From assembly GCF_020687695.1 (NCBI RefSeq), contig NZ_JAJEWL010000006.1, forward strand, positions 1 through 64,000: a stretch of 64,000 nucleotides of DNA, in the 5' to 3' direction. A model generated the notes under the pieces. The model was not told where the DNA came from and did not search any database. It saw only the letters and a list, made by a program, of their open reading frames with translations. Numbering within the stretch: position 1 is the first letter of the stretch; every line of letters starts with the position of its first letter. Position numbers and translations under genes: made by a program. The stretch is from Pusillimonas sp. MFBS29 (GTDB lineage: Bacteria > Pseudomonadota > Gammaproteobacteria > Burkholderiales > Burkholderiaceae_B). Below are positions 50,721-60,153 of this stretch, piece by piece.

Positions 50721-52688
50721 TTAGCCGCCGGCGGGGCCGATGAACGACTTGGTGCTGTACAGCGAATGCTCCAGCCTCTGGAGCACCGGCAACCCGGTCG
50801 TATCCTTGGGCAGCGAGTCGATGTAGGTCTGGAATACATCGGCGTCCTGCACGCCCACGTCATAGCGGCGCTCGTCTGGTATATTGGCCAGCGTCTTGTA
50901 GCCATCGCCGCCGGTGGCGTTGAAGCTCAGCACAAAGAGGTTATAGCTGCGGGCCTCGTCCAGGGGCTGCCAGGTTCCCGACGCGCTGTCGAGCACCTCG
51001 AAGTTGCTGGCGCGCGAGCCTCGCGGCTGGTTGACGTCCACATCCCAGCGCAGGCCGCCGGCGTAGGGGTAAGGGCCTGTGCTGCCGCCAGGGCCGAACA
51101 CGGCTTCCATACCGTCCTCGATCATGGCCTTGGCTTCGGCGCCAGTGATGCTGAGCTTCCAGAGTTTGTTGTCGAAGGGCAAGACTTCGATCACGTTGGC
51201 TGCCGTAACCCGGCCTTCCAGCGGGATACGCACGCCACCGCCGCTTTGCAGCGTGAAATCGGCTCCGCCATATTGCTGATTAGCCACTTCCAGGTAAGAC
51301 TGCGCCACGACTTGCTGGATATCTCCACCACGCACAGACACGCTGCCTTCCACATTGCAGTTGACGCTTGAGCGTGAGTAGTCGATGCTGCCGGGCCCGC
51401 CGGGAACCCGGCGGGAGCACAGCTCCAGCGGTGCGTTGGCCACCTCGGTTTCTTTATAGATATCCACGCTTTCCTTGTAGGGCAGCAGTGTGGCTGTGGC
51501 GTCGGCGTCCGGCTTGGTTACGCGCAGGAAGCCGCTGGCGGCGATATCTGCGTTGATGGCGGCCAGCTCTGCACCACTGGCGGCGCTGTCGCCTATCTTG
51601 AAGTTATCGCCTATCAGTACATGCGGCGTGCCTGCGCAGGCCGTGACCCGGCCATCGCTGTCAAAGCTCACCTTCAGCTCACCCACGACTTGCGAGTATT
51701 CCCAGGCCTGAGCCACGCAGACGGTGTCGCCATCCATGTTTTTCAGGGCTTCGCCATAGGCCCCGGCCGGAGAACCCACGTTGTAGGTGGCAAGGCTGTC
51801 CGGGCCAAGAAGGGTGTGCGAGTCGCCACCGACAACCACGTCCACTCCGGAGAGTCCGGCAACGACGCGCTTGTCTTCGGCATAGCCTATGTGGCTCAGA
51901 AGTACGATCTTGTTCACGCCTTGGGCTTGCAAGTCATCAATGGCTCGTTGCGCGGCCACGATTTCGTCCTCGAACGTGGTGTCAGGATCGGGGCTGGAGG
52001 AGGCCTTGGTCTTGGCCGCTATGGTCAGGCCCACGATACCGATCTGCTGGCCGTCGCGCTCAAGAATGGTGTAGGGCTTGACGATGTCGGGGGCGCGGCT
52101 GGCGTGCAGCGCCGAGTTTTCGCCGAACTGCACATTGGCGCTCAGCACCGGCGTCTGGCACTCCCCTGAATTGAGCAAGTCTATCCACTGCTTGAGCTCT
52201 GTGTCGCCTTTGTCGAACTCGTGGTTGCCTAATGCAAAGGCATCGAAGCAGACGGTGTTCATCATGGCGGCATCCGCTTCGCCAAGCTCGCCGGCCCGGC
52301 TGAAGTACAGCGTGCCCGTGAGCGCGTCACCGGCGTGTAGCTTGAGCACATGCTCGGATTGGGCCGCCAGTTCCGAGATGGCCGTAGTCACCCGTGGAAA
52401 GCCGCCCATATCCACCGAGACCTCTACGCGCTCGCCTGCGGCGTTGAGCAGCTGAAGGTCCTTGTTCTTGCTGTCCAGATTGGAATGGTGGTCATTGATA
52501 TGCAGAATGGTCAGCTCCAGCGGCTTGGCTGCGGGAGGCGGCGGTGTTGTATCGCCATCGCCGTCGCTGGAGCCGCAGGCTGCCAGGGCGCCGGCGACCA
52601 GCACGCAGAGCGTCCAGTTGCGCGCGCGGCGAAATGTCGTGGGGGCATAGCTCAAGGGGTAACGTATCCGTTCCTGTTTCATGCTCAT
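50721..52688 (-). CDS. 5'-nucleotidase-family lipoprotein (UshA/NadN-like)
   Basis: The 655-residue protein has a signal ending in the lipobox LAAC (C38). A metallophosphatase domain follows (about 55-330) with ILHINDHHSNLD, DMGGFPR, ALGNHEFDKGDTE and VVGGDSHTLL as two-metal ligands. The C-terminal nucleotide-binding domain contains LQSGGGVRIPLEGRV and FNATGGDGY. It should release phosphate from nucleotides or NAD-like molecules at the cell surface or periplasm. It converges with the dienelactone hydrolase (17-base gap). Confidence 0.92.
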   Translation of the reverse strand: MSMKQERIRYPLSYAPTTFRRARNWTLCVLVAGALAACGSSDGDGDTTPPPPAAKPLELTILHINDHHSNLDSKNKDLQLLNAAGERVEVSVDMGGFPRVTTAISELAAQSEHVLKLHAGDALTGTLYFSRAGELGEADAAMMNTVCFDAFALGNHEFDKGDTELKQWIDLLNSGECQTPVLSANVQFGENSALHASRAPDIVKPYTILERDGQQIGIVGLTIAAKTKASSSPDPDTTFEDEIVAAQRAIDDLQAQGVNKIVLLSHIGYAEDKRVVAGLSGVDVVVGGDSHTLLGPDSLATYNVGSPAGAYGEALKNMDGDTVCVAQAWEYSQVVGELKVSFDSDGRVTACAGTPHVLIGDNFKIGDSAASGAELAAINADIAASGFLRVTKPDADATATLLPYKESVDIYKETEVANAPLELCSRRVPGGPGSIDYSRSSVNCNVEGSVSVRGGDIQQVVAQSYLEVANQQYGGADFTLQSGGGVRIPLEGRVTAANVIEVLPFDNKLWKLSITGAEAKAMIEDGMEAVFGPGGSTGPYPYAGGLRWDVDVNQPRGSRASNFEVLDSASGTWQPLDEARSYNLFVLSFNATGGDGYKTLANIPDERRYDVGVQDADVFQTYIDSLPKDTTGLPVLQRLEHSLYSTKSFIGPAGG

Positions 52689-53114
52689 TTTCCGTCTGTG
52701 GATGGCGCCCCCTGCAATCTGAGAGGACTGTTTGGTAGAGGTGAGTCAGGATATGGGGCGAGTGTTACAAAACGTCGATATCAGCCAAAATTGATACTGT
52801 TTGTGTCCTGTGGCGAGGCTGAGGAAAAGAAAAGTCAATTTTCTACAATGATTTTCATCCGTTCGGCCATGGCCGGCTTGCTGCGAGACGATTTGTTTGT
52901 AACGGTTTTACTTCTTCCTTCTAAAAAATAACATTAACAATCATAGATTTACATTTAGCTTCTGAAATATTTCGATTGCTTGCTAATTGAACGATTTGGA
53001 AATGTCTTTGCCAACATCCGTCTCGCTATAGTTCCCTCCACTACGAACGTCGCAATACAAAGCGAAACAGCACGTTACCCGCAGTGTTCCCAACCCGGTT
53101 CTTACGGAGACGAC
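52689..53114. other. 426-base divergent intergenic region
   Basis: No gene is seen here. The stretch 52910-52990 is AT-rich and likely holds promoters for the RTX gene; TTTACA at 52951 is a weak -35 candidate. No PHO box, Fur box or convincing palindrome was recognised. The reading frame of the RTX gene is open back to 52980, but without a good start there. Confidence 0.5.
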
Positions 53115-55904
53115 ATGGCCGATACTTCCTCACCCTTCTTCAATGCTCATTGGTATCTTTCCAAAAATCCTGATGTGGCGCAGGCTGTAGCGCGCGGCGA
53201 GATGACAGCAGAGCAGCACTTCAAGCTTTATGGCAAAGCCGAGGGCCGCGCTCCCAGCCCGTTGTTTGACGGTGCCTGGTATCTGGCCCAAAACCCGGAC
53301 GTGGCTGAAGCGCAGGCTGCTGGCCAGATTACCGCTTACGATCACTTCGTGGCTTACGGGAGCAGTGAAGGGCGTTCGCCACTGGCTTTGTTTGACTCGG
53401 CCTTTTATCTTGCGCACAACCCCGACGTGGATGGGGCCGAGGGGCTTAATGCGGTGCAGCACTTTATGCTTTATGGCCATAGCGAGGCGCGCTACATCGC
53501 GCCTTATCTTGACCTGGGTGCTTACCTGGATGCCAACACGGACGTGGCCGATGCGGTAGCAGAAGGCACTTCCGCCCTGGGTCATCTGTTGCACTACGGC
53601 ATTTTTGAAGGGCGGGATCTGGGCAATGGGGTGGATCTGTCCATTTTTGTCGATGATCCGGTGTTTGCCGCCGCACAGGCCTCCGGCGATGGCTGGGCGG
53701 CCATGGCAAGGGTGGCAGCGGTGGCTGCTTTTCTGCCCGATTTCGTGCGGCCCGAGGGCTGGACCCCTGCGGCCGACACACCCATTCCCCTTGATTTCGT
53801 GCCCATCGACGGCGTAAAGCTGATCGTGCCGCCCGAAGTGGAGATACCCGATGGCGTGGTGCTGCCCGATATCTTCGAGTCGGCGGATATGCACCTGGAA
53901 GGTACCGACGGCGCTGACAGGCTGACCGGAGGTTCAGGCAACGATACCTTGTTGGGCGGCGCCGGCGATGATGTTTTGCGCGGCGGCAAAGGCAGCGATA
54001 CCCTGGACGGTGGCGATGGCGATGACCGCTTCGTGATTGTCGGGGATTTGTCCGGGGGTGGAAAAATTGACTCTGAAGAAGATAGCGATGCCCTGGGTTT
54101 TTACCTGACCGAATTGAACGGCCAGAACCTGGGCGAGGATGTCGATGCGGGTGTGATACGAGGCGGCGAGGGCGAAGACACCTTGTACGTATACGGCACA
54201 GCAAACATAGAGGCCTGGGACATCCAGGGGGTCGAGCATGTGGAAATCCGCTCGGATGTCAGCTTCTCGCAGGATTTCTTCGAGAACAACGATATTCAGA
54301 CCATTAATGGCGACGGCAGCAGTACATTGCGCATCAGCAGCGAAACGCCCATCACGCTGGATCTGAGTGCGCTGGATGCAATGCGGCTGTCCAATATCGG
54401 CCATATCGAGCTTGGTGAACACGTCACATTGATCGTGTCGGATCTGGATGAACTTGGCGGCGCAAGAATTCTGACCGGATCGGGAACGATTATGTCGTCC
54501 TCTGGCGCACTGGACCTCGCCGGCTATACCGTTACCAGTTCGCTTGGCGTCAAGAACGAAGACGGCACCGATGCCACCGGGGCGGAAGTCATCGACAGCG
54601 TGATCGAAAGGGGCGAAGACGGTGTCTACGAAGGCACCGACGGTGATGATTACTTCTCTGGAAGCGCGGCGGCCGACATAATGATCAGCGGTGATGGCGA
54701 TGACATCATGCTGGGCGGTGCCCATGATGATGTCTATCGTATTGATGGCTCCGGAGAAAAATACATTCTGGATAGCGCCGGCAGCGATACGCTGGACCTG
54801 AGCGGCGTGATGACCGGTGGCGCGGTCATCAACCTCTCGACCGGCGGCACGGCAGGTGACGGCACCGTTGTGCTCGGCAGCGGCTCGGGACGCGTTCCCA
54901 TCGATCTTATGGTCCTGCAGGATGCGTCCGGCTCGTTCTCTGATGACGTTGTGACGGTCAGAAGTTTGCTCGACGACTTGTTCGCCGAAGTCCGCGATAT
55001 TCATTCGGATAGCCGTTTCGGAGCGAGCAGTTTCGTGGACAAGCCGGCTTCGCCTTTTGGTAGCGAATACTCGGGTGATTATGTCTATTCCACCGATGCG
55101 AAGATCACCGGCGATACGACGGCCATCAAGGAAGCTTTCGAGATGCTGGAGGTGCGCAGCGGAAGTGACGGACCGGAGTCACAGCTCGAGGCCTTGTACC
55201 AGATCGCGTTGCGCACGATTAAAGATGATGGCACGACGACGACGCTGGATGATGAAATCGGCTTTCGTGAAGGGGCTATGCGCATAGTCGTGCTAACGAC
55301 GGATGCCGACTATCACAAGGCCGGCGATCACGCCTCGGCGGGGTCGAACAACGGCGATACGGTACTCGACGGCGACCCGGCTGGCACCGGAGAGGATTAT
55401 CCCGAGGTGGCGCAAGTCAAAGCAGCGCTTGAGCTTGCCAATATCTATCCCATCTTTGCGGTGACCGGCTCTTATCAGTCTACCTACGGCGATCTGGTGT
55501 CTGAGCTTGGACGTGGCGATGTCGTGCCCCTGTCTTCGGATAGCAGTGATCTGATAACGTCGATTACGACAGGTCTGAACGATTACAAGGCTGATTTCAT
55601 CGAGCATCTTGTGGGCACGGGTTTCGATGACCAACTGACAGGAAATTCTCTTGATAACCGTATCGAAGGCGGCGCCGGAAACGATACCGTGGTCGGTGGG
55701 GCGGGCCTGGATACTGCCGTGTTCTCGGGCGCTATGGCAGACTATGCGATAGCCGTTACCGTCGTCGATGGCGTGAACATGCTCCAGGTGCAGGACGGGG
55801 TGGCGGATCGTGACGGTACGGACTTGCTGGATAGTTCCATTGAGCAAATAGAGTTCACCGGCGGTGTGACGCTGACGACCGCGGAGTATTTCGCTGCCGG
55901 GTAA
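53115..55904 (+). CDS. Secreted RTX protein with four NPDVA repeats and an integrin-beta-like A domain
   Basis: The ATG at 53115 follows ACGGAGACG and gives 929 residues with no signal peptide, as in type I secreted proteins. Four repeats of about 40 residues (from about 8, 50, 92 and 133) share WYL..NPDVA..H...YG..EGR. RTX repeats (about 262-305) include GGSGNDTLLGG, with further blocks near 505-545 and 835-875. Residues about 593-830 match an integrin-beta A domain: DLMVLQDASGSFSDD (MIDAS), FGASSFVDK, VVLTTDADYHKAGD and IYPIFAVTGSYQSTYGDL. The C-terminal end is a typical T1SS tail. No ABC exporter genes adjoin it. Confidence 0.85.
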   Translation: MADTSSPFFNAHWYLSKNPDVAQAVARGEMTAEQHFKLYGKAEGRAPSPLFDGAWYLAQNPDVAEAQAAGQITAYDHFVAYGSSEGRSPLALFDSAFYLAHNPDVDGAEGLNAVQHFMLYGHSEARYIAPYLDLGAYLDANTDVADAVAEGTSALGHLLHYGIFEGRDLGNGVDLSIFVDDPVFAAAQASGDGWAAMARVAAVAAFLPDFVRPEGWTPAADTPIPLDFVPIDGVKLIVPPEVEIPDGVVLPDIFESADMHLEGTDGADRLTGGSGNDTLLGGAGDDVLRGGKGSDTLDGGDGDDRFVIVGDLSGGGKIDSEEDSDALGFYLTELNGQNLGEDVDAGVIRGGEGEDTLYVYGTANIEAWDIQGVEHVEIRSDVSFSQDFFENNDIQTINGDGSSTLRISSETPITLDLSALDAMRLSNIGHIELGEHVTLIVSDLDELGGARILTGSGTIMSSSGALDLAGYTVTSSLGVKNEDGTDATGAEVIDSVIERGEDGVYEGTDGDDYFSGSAAADIMISGDGDDIMLGGAHDDVYRIDGSGEKYILDSAGSDTLDLSGVMTGGAVINLSTGGTAGDGTVVLGSGSGRVPIDLMVLQDASGSFSDDVVTVRSLLDDLFAEVRDIHSDSRFGASSFVDKPASPFGSEYSGDYVYSTDAKITGDTTAIKEAFEMLEVRSGSDGPESQLEALYQIALRTIKDDGTTTTLDDEIGFREGAMRIVVLTTDADYHKAGDHASAGSNNGDTVLDGDPAGTGEDYPEVAQVKAALELANIYPIFAVTGSYQSTYGDLVSELGRGDVVPLSSDSSDLITSITTGLNDYKADFIEHLVGTGFDDQLTGNSLDNRIEGGAGNDTVVGGAGLDTAVFSGAMADYAIAVTVVDGVNMLQVQDGVADRDGTDLLDSSIEQIEFTGGVTLTTAEYFAAG

Positions 55905-56077
55905 GGCAGGAATACATTTGCTGCTTGAATGGGCACGGTTTGCGCAGGCAGGCCGTGCCCTTGTGCTTTGCGCGCCGGCGCCGGTATTCCGTATGTACGG
56001 GCGAACCCGCTATACTTATCTGTTTTTCTCACCGATAGCGCCTTTCTGGAAAGACGGGTCACTTTCCGAAAACCATT

Positions 56078-56926
56078 ATGGATTCCGAATCTAACACCAA
56101 CGCTCAGCCGCTCATCCGGCTGCAAGACGTCAGCAAGACATTTACGCTTCCCGATGGCGGCACATTCAGCGCGGTACGCACCATGTCACTGGATATTGCG
56201 CAAGGGCAGGTTTTTGGGCTGATCGGCAGAAGCGGCGCGGGCAAATCCACCTTGCTGCGCATCATCAATCTGCTGGAGCGCCCCGATACGGGGCAGGTGC
56301 TGCTGGGAGACCAGGATTTGACCCGCCTTGCCAAGCCGCAATTGCGTGTGGCGCGTCAGGAACTGGGCATGATTTTCCAGCAGTTCAATCTGCTGCAGAA
56401 CGCCACGGTCTACGAGAATGTGGCCTTTCCCCTGACTTTGCATGGGCGGTTCAGCCGCAAGGATCTGGCCGACCGGGTGCATGAATGCCTTGCACTGGTT
56501 GGCCTCACGGAAAAGGCCCAGCACTATTCGGCACAGCTGTCGGGCGGGCAAAAGCAGCGCGTTGCCATTGCGCGCGCGCTGGCACCGCGTCCCAAAGTGA
56601 TGCTGTGCGACGAGCCGACATCGGCACTGGATACCGAAACGACCCGCTCGGTGCTGGATACGCTGCGCAACATCAACCAGCAGCTGGGTGTGACCATAGT
56701 CATCGTCACGCACGAGTTGTCGGTGGTACAGGCCTTGTGCACACGGGTGGCGGTGCTTGAAGCGGGCGAATTGATCGAACAGTTCGATCTGGATGACCGC
56801 GGCACCCCGCGCATCAGTGCGCTGGGGCGCGAGCTGGAACAAGAGCGATTGCGCTCGGACATTCTGCAGGCCCATGCGCTTGCCCGGACGCAGTCCGATG
56901 CCGAATTGAACGGAGCCGAATCATGA
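56078..56926 (+). CDS. metN: Methionine ABC transporter ATP-binding protein
   Basis: The 282-residue ATPase has Walker A GRSGAGKST, the signature LSGGQKQRVAIARAL and Walker B VMLCDEPTSALD, followed by the H-loop VTHELSVV. Homology to MetN is supported by context: permease and substrate-binding protein follow at once. It has a slightly shorter C-terminal ACT-like regulatory region than E. coli MetN, which suggests weaker trans-inhibition by methionine. It overlaps metI by four bases. Confidence 0.92.
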   Translation: MDSESNTNAQPLIRLQDVSKTFTLPDGGTFSAVRTMSLDIAQGQVFGLIGRSGAGKSTLLRIINLLERPDTGQVLLGDQDLTRLAKPQLRVARQELGMIFQQFNLLQNATVYENVAFPLTLHGRFSRKDLADRVHECLALVGLTEKAQHYSAQLSGGQKQRVAIARALAPRPKVMLCDEPTSALDTETTRSVLDTLRNINQQLGVTIVIVTHELSVVQALCTRVAVLEAGELIEQFDLDDRGTPRISALGRELEQERLRSDILQAHALARTQSDAELNGAES

Positions 56927-57585
56927 GCGAAAACATCATAGCCATCCTGCCGGAATTCTGGATCTCCATCTGGCAGACCTTCATGATGCTGGGCATAGGT
57001 CTGGCGTGTGCCGTCGTTTTTGGCGGTCCGCTGGGTGTACTCCTGTTCCAGATGGGGCCGGGGCAAGCCCGTGCAAACCGATCGGTATACATGGTGGTGA
57101 GCTGGATCGTGAACACGGTGCGGTCCTTTCCCTTCATCATTTTGCTGGTGGTGCTCACGCCCGTGACCGCCACCATAGTCGGGACCTCCATAGGGCCGCT
57201 AGCGGCATCGGTGCCGCTGGCCGCAGCCGCCATTCCGTACTTTGCCCGCCTGGTCGAGCAAAGCCTGCGCGAAGTGCCAAGGGGTGTCATTGAAGCGGCC
57301 GAAGCCATGGGCGCATCCGAATACCAGATCGTCAGGCGCGTGCTGATACGCGAGGCGCGTTCGGGCCTGGTGCTGGCCCTGACTGTGCTGGCCGTAAGCT
57401 TCCTGTCGTACTCGGCCGTTGCCGGCGTTGTGGGCGGCGGTGGCATTGGCGACCTGGCCATCCGCTATGGCTACTATCGTTTTCAAACCGACGTCATGTT
57501 GTTGACTGTCGCCTCATTGATTGTGCTGGTCCAGATTATCCAGTTCGGCGGGAATACCATTGCCCACCGGCTGGACAAACGTTAA
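56923..57585 (+). CDS. metI: Methionine ABC transporter permease
   Basis: The 220-residue protein has five helices and the EAA loop EAAEAMGASEYQIVRRVLIREAR, which contacts the ATPase. The MetI-type N-terminus SIWQTFMMLGIGLA and the C-terminal FGGNTIAHRLDKR are typical. It overlaps metN and is followed by metQ after 23 bases. Confidence 0.94.
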   Translation: MSENIIAILPEFWISIWQTFMMLGIGLACAVVFGGPLGVLLFQMGPGQARANRSVYMVVSWIVNTVRSFPFIILLVVLTPVTATIVGTSIGPLAASVPLAAAAIPYFARLVEQSLREVPRGVIEAAEAMGASEYQIVRRVLIREARSGLVLALTVLAVSFLSYSAVAGVVGGGGIGDLAIRYGYYRFQTDVMLLTVASLIVLVQIIQFGGNTIAHRLDKR

Positions 57586-57608
57586 ATCTTATTTGAAGGA
57601 AACAAACC

Positions 57609-58436
57609 ATGTTGAAGATACGCCGTCGCATTGTCCTGGGAACGCTGGCCACCGCGCTGGCACTGGGCGCTTCTGCCGTGCAGGCTGCCGATGCCGACAA
57701 AAAGAATCTGGTATTCGGCGCCACCGCCGGCTACAACTACGATGTGCTCAAGCTCGCCATCGTGCCTCAGCTTGAACAAAGCGGCTACAAAGTCAAGCTG
57801 GTTGAGTTCAACGATTACGTGCAGCCCAACCTGGCGCTGGCCCAAGGCTCGCTTGATGCCAATCTGTTCCAGCACATTGCCTATCTGAATCGCTTCAAGA
57901 CCGACAAAAAGCTGGACCTCATCGATCTGGCCCAAAGCACGACGGCGCCCATGGGCATTTACTCCAAAACGCGCACCAGTCTGAACGAGATCCAGGAGGG
58001 CGACAGCTTTACCCTGCCTAACGACCCCAGCAATCTGGCCCGTGCCCTGCAGCTGTTGCAAACCAACCAGGTCATCAAGGTCAAGCAGGACATCGATCCG
58101 CTGCGTGTTACCGAGCGTGATGTCACTGAAAATGCCAGGAAAATCAAGTTCCTGCCGGTCGAGGCCGGACAGCTGCCACGTACTGTGGGTGATTCCGACT
58201 TCTCCATCGTCCCGGGCAACTTTGCCATCGCGGCCGGTATGGATCTGACCAGCGCCATCGTGCTGGAACAGCCGCCCATTGAGTACCAGCAAGTGGTTGC
58301 CGTACGCACCGAGGATGCCGATAAGCCCTGGGCCAAAGACCTGGCAGCCGCCTTCAAGTCGCAGGCTTTCAAGGATGCGCTGGACAAGCACTTCCAGGGC
58401 TATGTCCGACCCGCAGCACTGTCGGAATTGAAGTAA
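57609..58436 (+). CDS. metQ: Methionine ABC transporter substrate-binding protein (NlpA family)
   Basis: The 275-residue protein has a signal peptide ending SAVQAAD and the NlpA/MetQ fold: VKLVEFNDYVQPNLALAQGSLDANLFQHIAYL, split across the first lobe, with LDLIDLAQSTTAPMGIYS and LPNDPSNLARALQLL. The usual lipobox cysteine is absent, so it is probably a free periplasmic protein, which differs from E. coli MetQ. It delivers D- or L-methionine to MetNI. Confidence 0.93.
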   Translation: MLKIRRRIVLGTLATALALGASAVQAADADKKNLVFGATAGYNYDVLKLAIVPQLEQSGYKVKLVEFNDYVQPNLALAQGSLDANLFQHIAYLNRFKTDKKLDLIDLAQSTTAPMGIYSKTRTSLNEIQEGDSFTLPNDPSNLARALQLLQTNQVIKVKQDIDPLRVTERDVTENARKIKFLPVEAGQLPRTVGDSDFSIVPGNFAIAAGMDLTSAIVLEQPPIEYQQVVAVRTEDADKPWAKDLAAAFKSQAFKDALDKHFQGYVRPAALSELK

Positions 58437-58518
58437 ACATTGTTTTTCAGGGTCGGCCCGGGTGGGCTGGCCCTGTATTGTGGCAAACGCAGATGGCGTA
58501 GGCAGAGGGGCGATTTCC

Positions 58519-59055
58519 ATGGTTTCCTTGCAAGAGCAGTTGCTGAAGGCTGGCCTGATCGATCAGAAGAAGGCCAAGCGTGTCCACCAGGACAAGAGCA
58601 AGCAGAACAAAATAGAGCGCAAGACCGGCGTTCAGAGTGTCGATGAAACGCGGGCGGCCACACTGCAAGCGCAGCAGAAAAATCGTGAACGGGTGCGCGA
58701 GCTGAATGCAGAGCGTGATGCGCAAGCGCGCAAGAAGGCGATCGTCAAGCAGATTGAGCAGATGATCCAGCAAAGCAGGCAGGGCAAGGGTGGGGGCGAT
58801 ATCGCCTACAACTACACCTACGGTACAAAGATAGAAAGAATTTACGTCTCTGCCGCCGTACGCGCGCAACTGGCGGCGGGGCAGCTTGTCATCGTTCGGC
58901 AAGGCGATGCCACCGAGCTGGTGCCCAGGGTCGTGGCCGACAAGATCGCCGAACGCGATCCGTCCATGGTTGTGCGCGTGAAGCAGACGGCGGCTGCGCC
59001 TGCCGAGGACGATCCCTACGCTGACTACAAGGTGCCCGACGACTTGATGTGGTAA
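58519..59055 (+). CDS. DUF2058 (YaiL-like) nucleoid/stress-associated protein
   Basis: The ATG at 58519 gives 178 residues: MVSLQEQLLKAGLIDQKKAKR, a lysine/glutamine-rich coiled region (about 22-90), then YNYTYGTKIERIYVSAAVR and a C-terminal VPDDLMW. This is the DUF2058 family. Homologues are abundant cytoplasmic proteins of unclear function. It is downstream of metQ with a gap of 82 bases. Confidence 0.88.
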   Translation: MVSLQEQLLKAGLIDQKKAKRVHQDKSKQNKIERKTGVQSVDETRAATLQAQQKNRERVRELNAERDAQARKKAIVKQIEQMIQQSRQGKGGGDIAYNYTYGTKIERIYVSAAVRAQLAAGQLVIVRQGDATELVPRVVADKIAERDPSMVVRVKQTAAAPAEDDPYADYKVPDDLMW

Positions 59056-59170
59056 GTGCAGTGGCAGAGGCAGGTCTTGCTGCAGGAAAGTTCAGTGTAG
59101 TAGCATGGCGGTTGCTTTGACAGCAACCGGCAAAGACGCCGCCATTGACTCCTGACCCGGAGGCCTGAAA

Positions 59171-60034
59171 TTGAGCAATACCAACCTGCTTATTCGGCCC
59201 ATGCAGCGTGCCGAACTTGACCTGCTGCTCGACTGGGCGGCGCAGGAAGGCTGGAATCCGGGCCTGCACGATGCCAACGCATTTTTTGCGGCCGATCCCG
59301 AAGGCTTTCTGATTGCGTTGCTCAACGATACGCCGGTCGCGGCCATCTCGGTGGTTCGTTACGACGACCATTATTCCTTCCTTGGCTTTTATATTGTTTC
59401 GCCCGCCTACAGGGGGCGCGGCTATGGCTACCAGATCTGGCAGGCCGCTGTCGCACGCATGGGGCAGCGGGCGATAGGGCTGGATGGCGTGCCCGACCAG
59501 CAGGAAAATTATCGCCGGTCAGGGTTTGAGCTTGCACATCGGAATATCCGTTACGAAGGCAGGTTTCGTAACGGGCAATGGCCGGCAACGCACACTGCGG
59601 GCCTGGTACCGCTCTCTGCCGTGCCCTTTGCTCGAGTGACCGACTACGATCGGGCTTTCTTCCCTGCGACACGCGGTGTGTTTTTGCGGCACTGGATTAA
59701 TCAACCCGATTCGGCCTCGTTTGGACTATGTGCCGAAGATGGCAGTTTATCTGGCTGGGGTCTGATCCGCGCCTGTCGCAACGGGTGGAAAATAGGCCCC
59801 TTGTTTGCCGATACCCCAACCACAGCCGAAACACTCTTCGGTGCGCTTGCAGCAACGGTTACCGATGAAACCCCCATTTATCTGGACGTCCCGCAGGTTA
59901 ACCACGCGGCCGTCGCCATGGCCGAAAGTCGTGGCATGACGCCCGTCTTCGAGACGGCCAGGATGTACACGCGCAAACCGGGTGATCTCGCACTGCCGCG
60001 CACTTTCGGAATCACCACTTTCGAGCTGGGCTGA
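59171..60034 (+). CDS. GNAT-family N-acetyltransferase
   Basis: The TTG start at 59171 gives 287 residues; no ATG is in frame before the conserved MSNTNLLIRPMQ. The N-terminal GNAT domain (about 5-135) has the acetyl-CoA motif SPAYRGRGYGYQIW. A second domain (about 140-287) with IGPLFADTPTTAETLFGAL and IYLDVPQVN follows the YitH/acetyltransferase-18 pattern. The substrate is unknown. It is a single gene. Confidence 0.87.
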   Translation: MSNTNLLIRPMQRAELDLLLDWAAQEGWNPGLHDANAFFAADPEGFLIALLNDTPVAAISVVRYDDHYSFLGFYIVSPAYRGRGYGYQIWQAAVARMGQRAIGLDGVPDQQENYRRSGFELAHRNIRYEGRFRNGQWPATHTAGLVPLSAVPFARVTDYDRAFFPATRGVFLRHWINQPDSASFGLCAEDGSLSGWGLIRACRNGWKIGPLFADTPTTAETLFGALAATVTDETPIYLDVPQVNHAAVAMAESRGMTPVFETARMYTRKPGDLALPRTFGITTFELG

Positions 60035-60153
60035 GGCGGCACTGCCGCACACAGGAAATATTCATTTTATTTTCAATAAAATCTGTTACGATTTTTGTAA
60101 GACCAACTGCACGCTCTTTGTGGTCTGAAGCCGTCACGCATCGGAGACAAATT

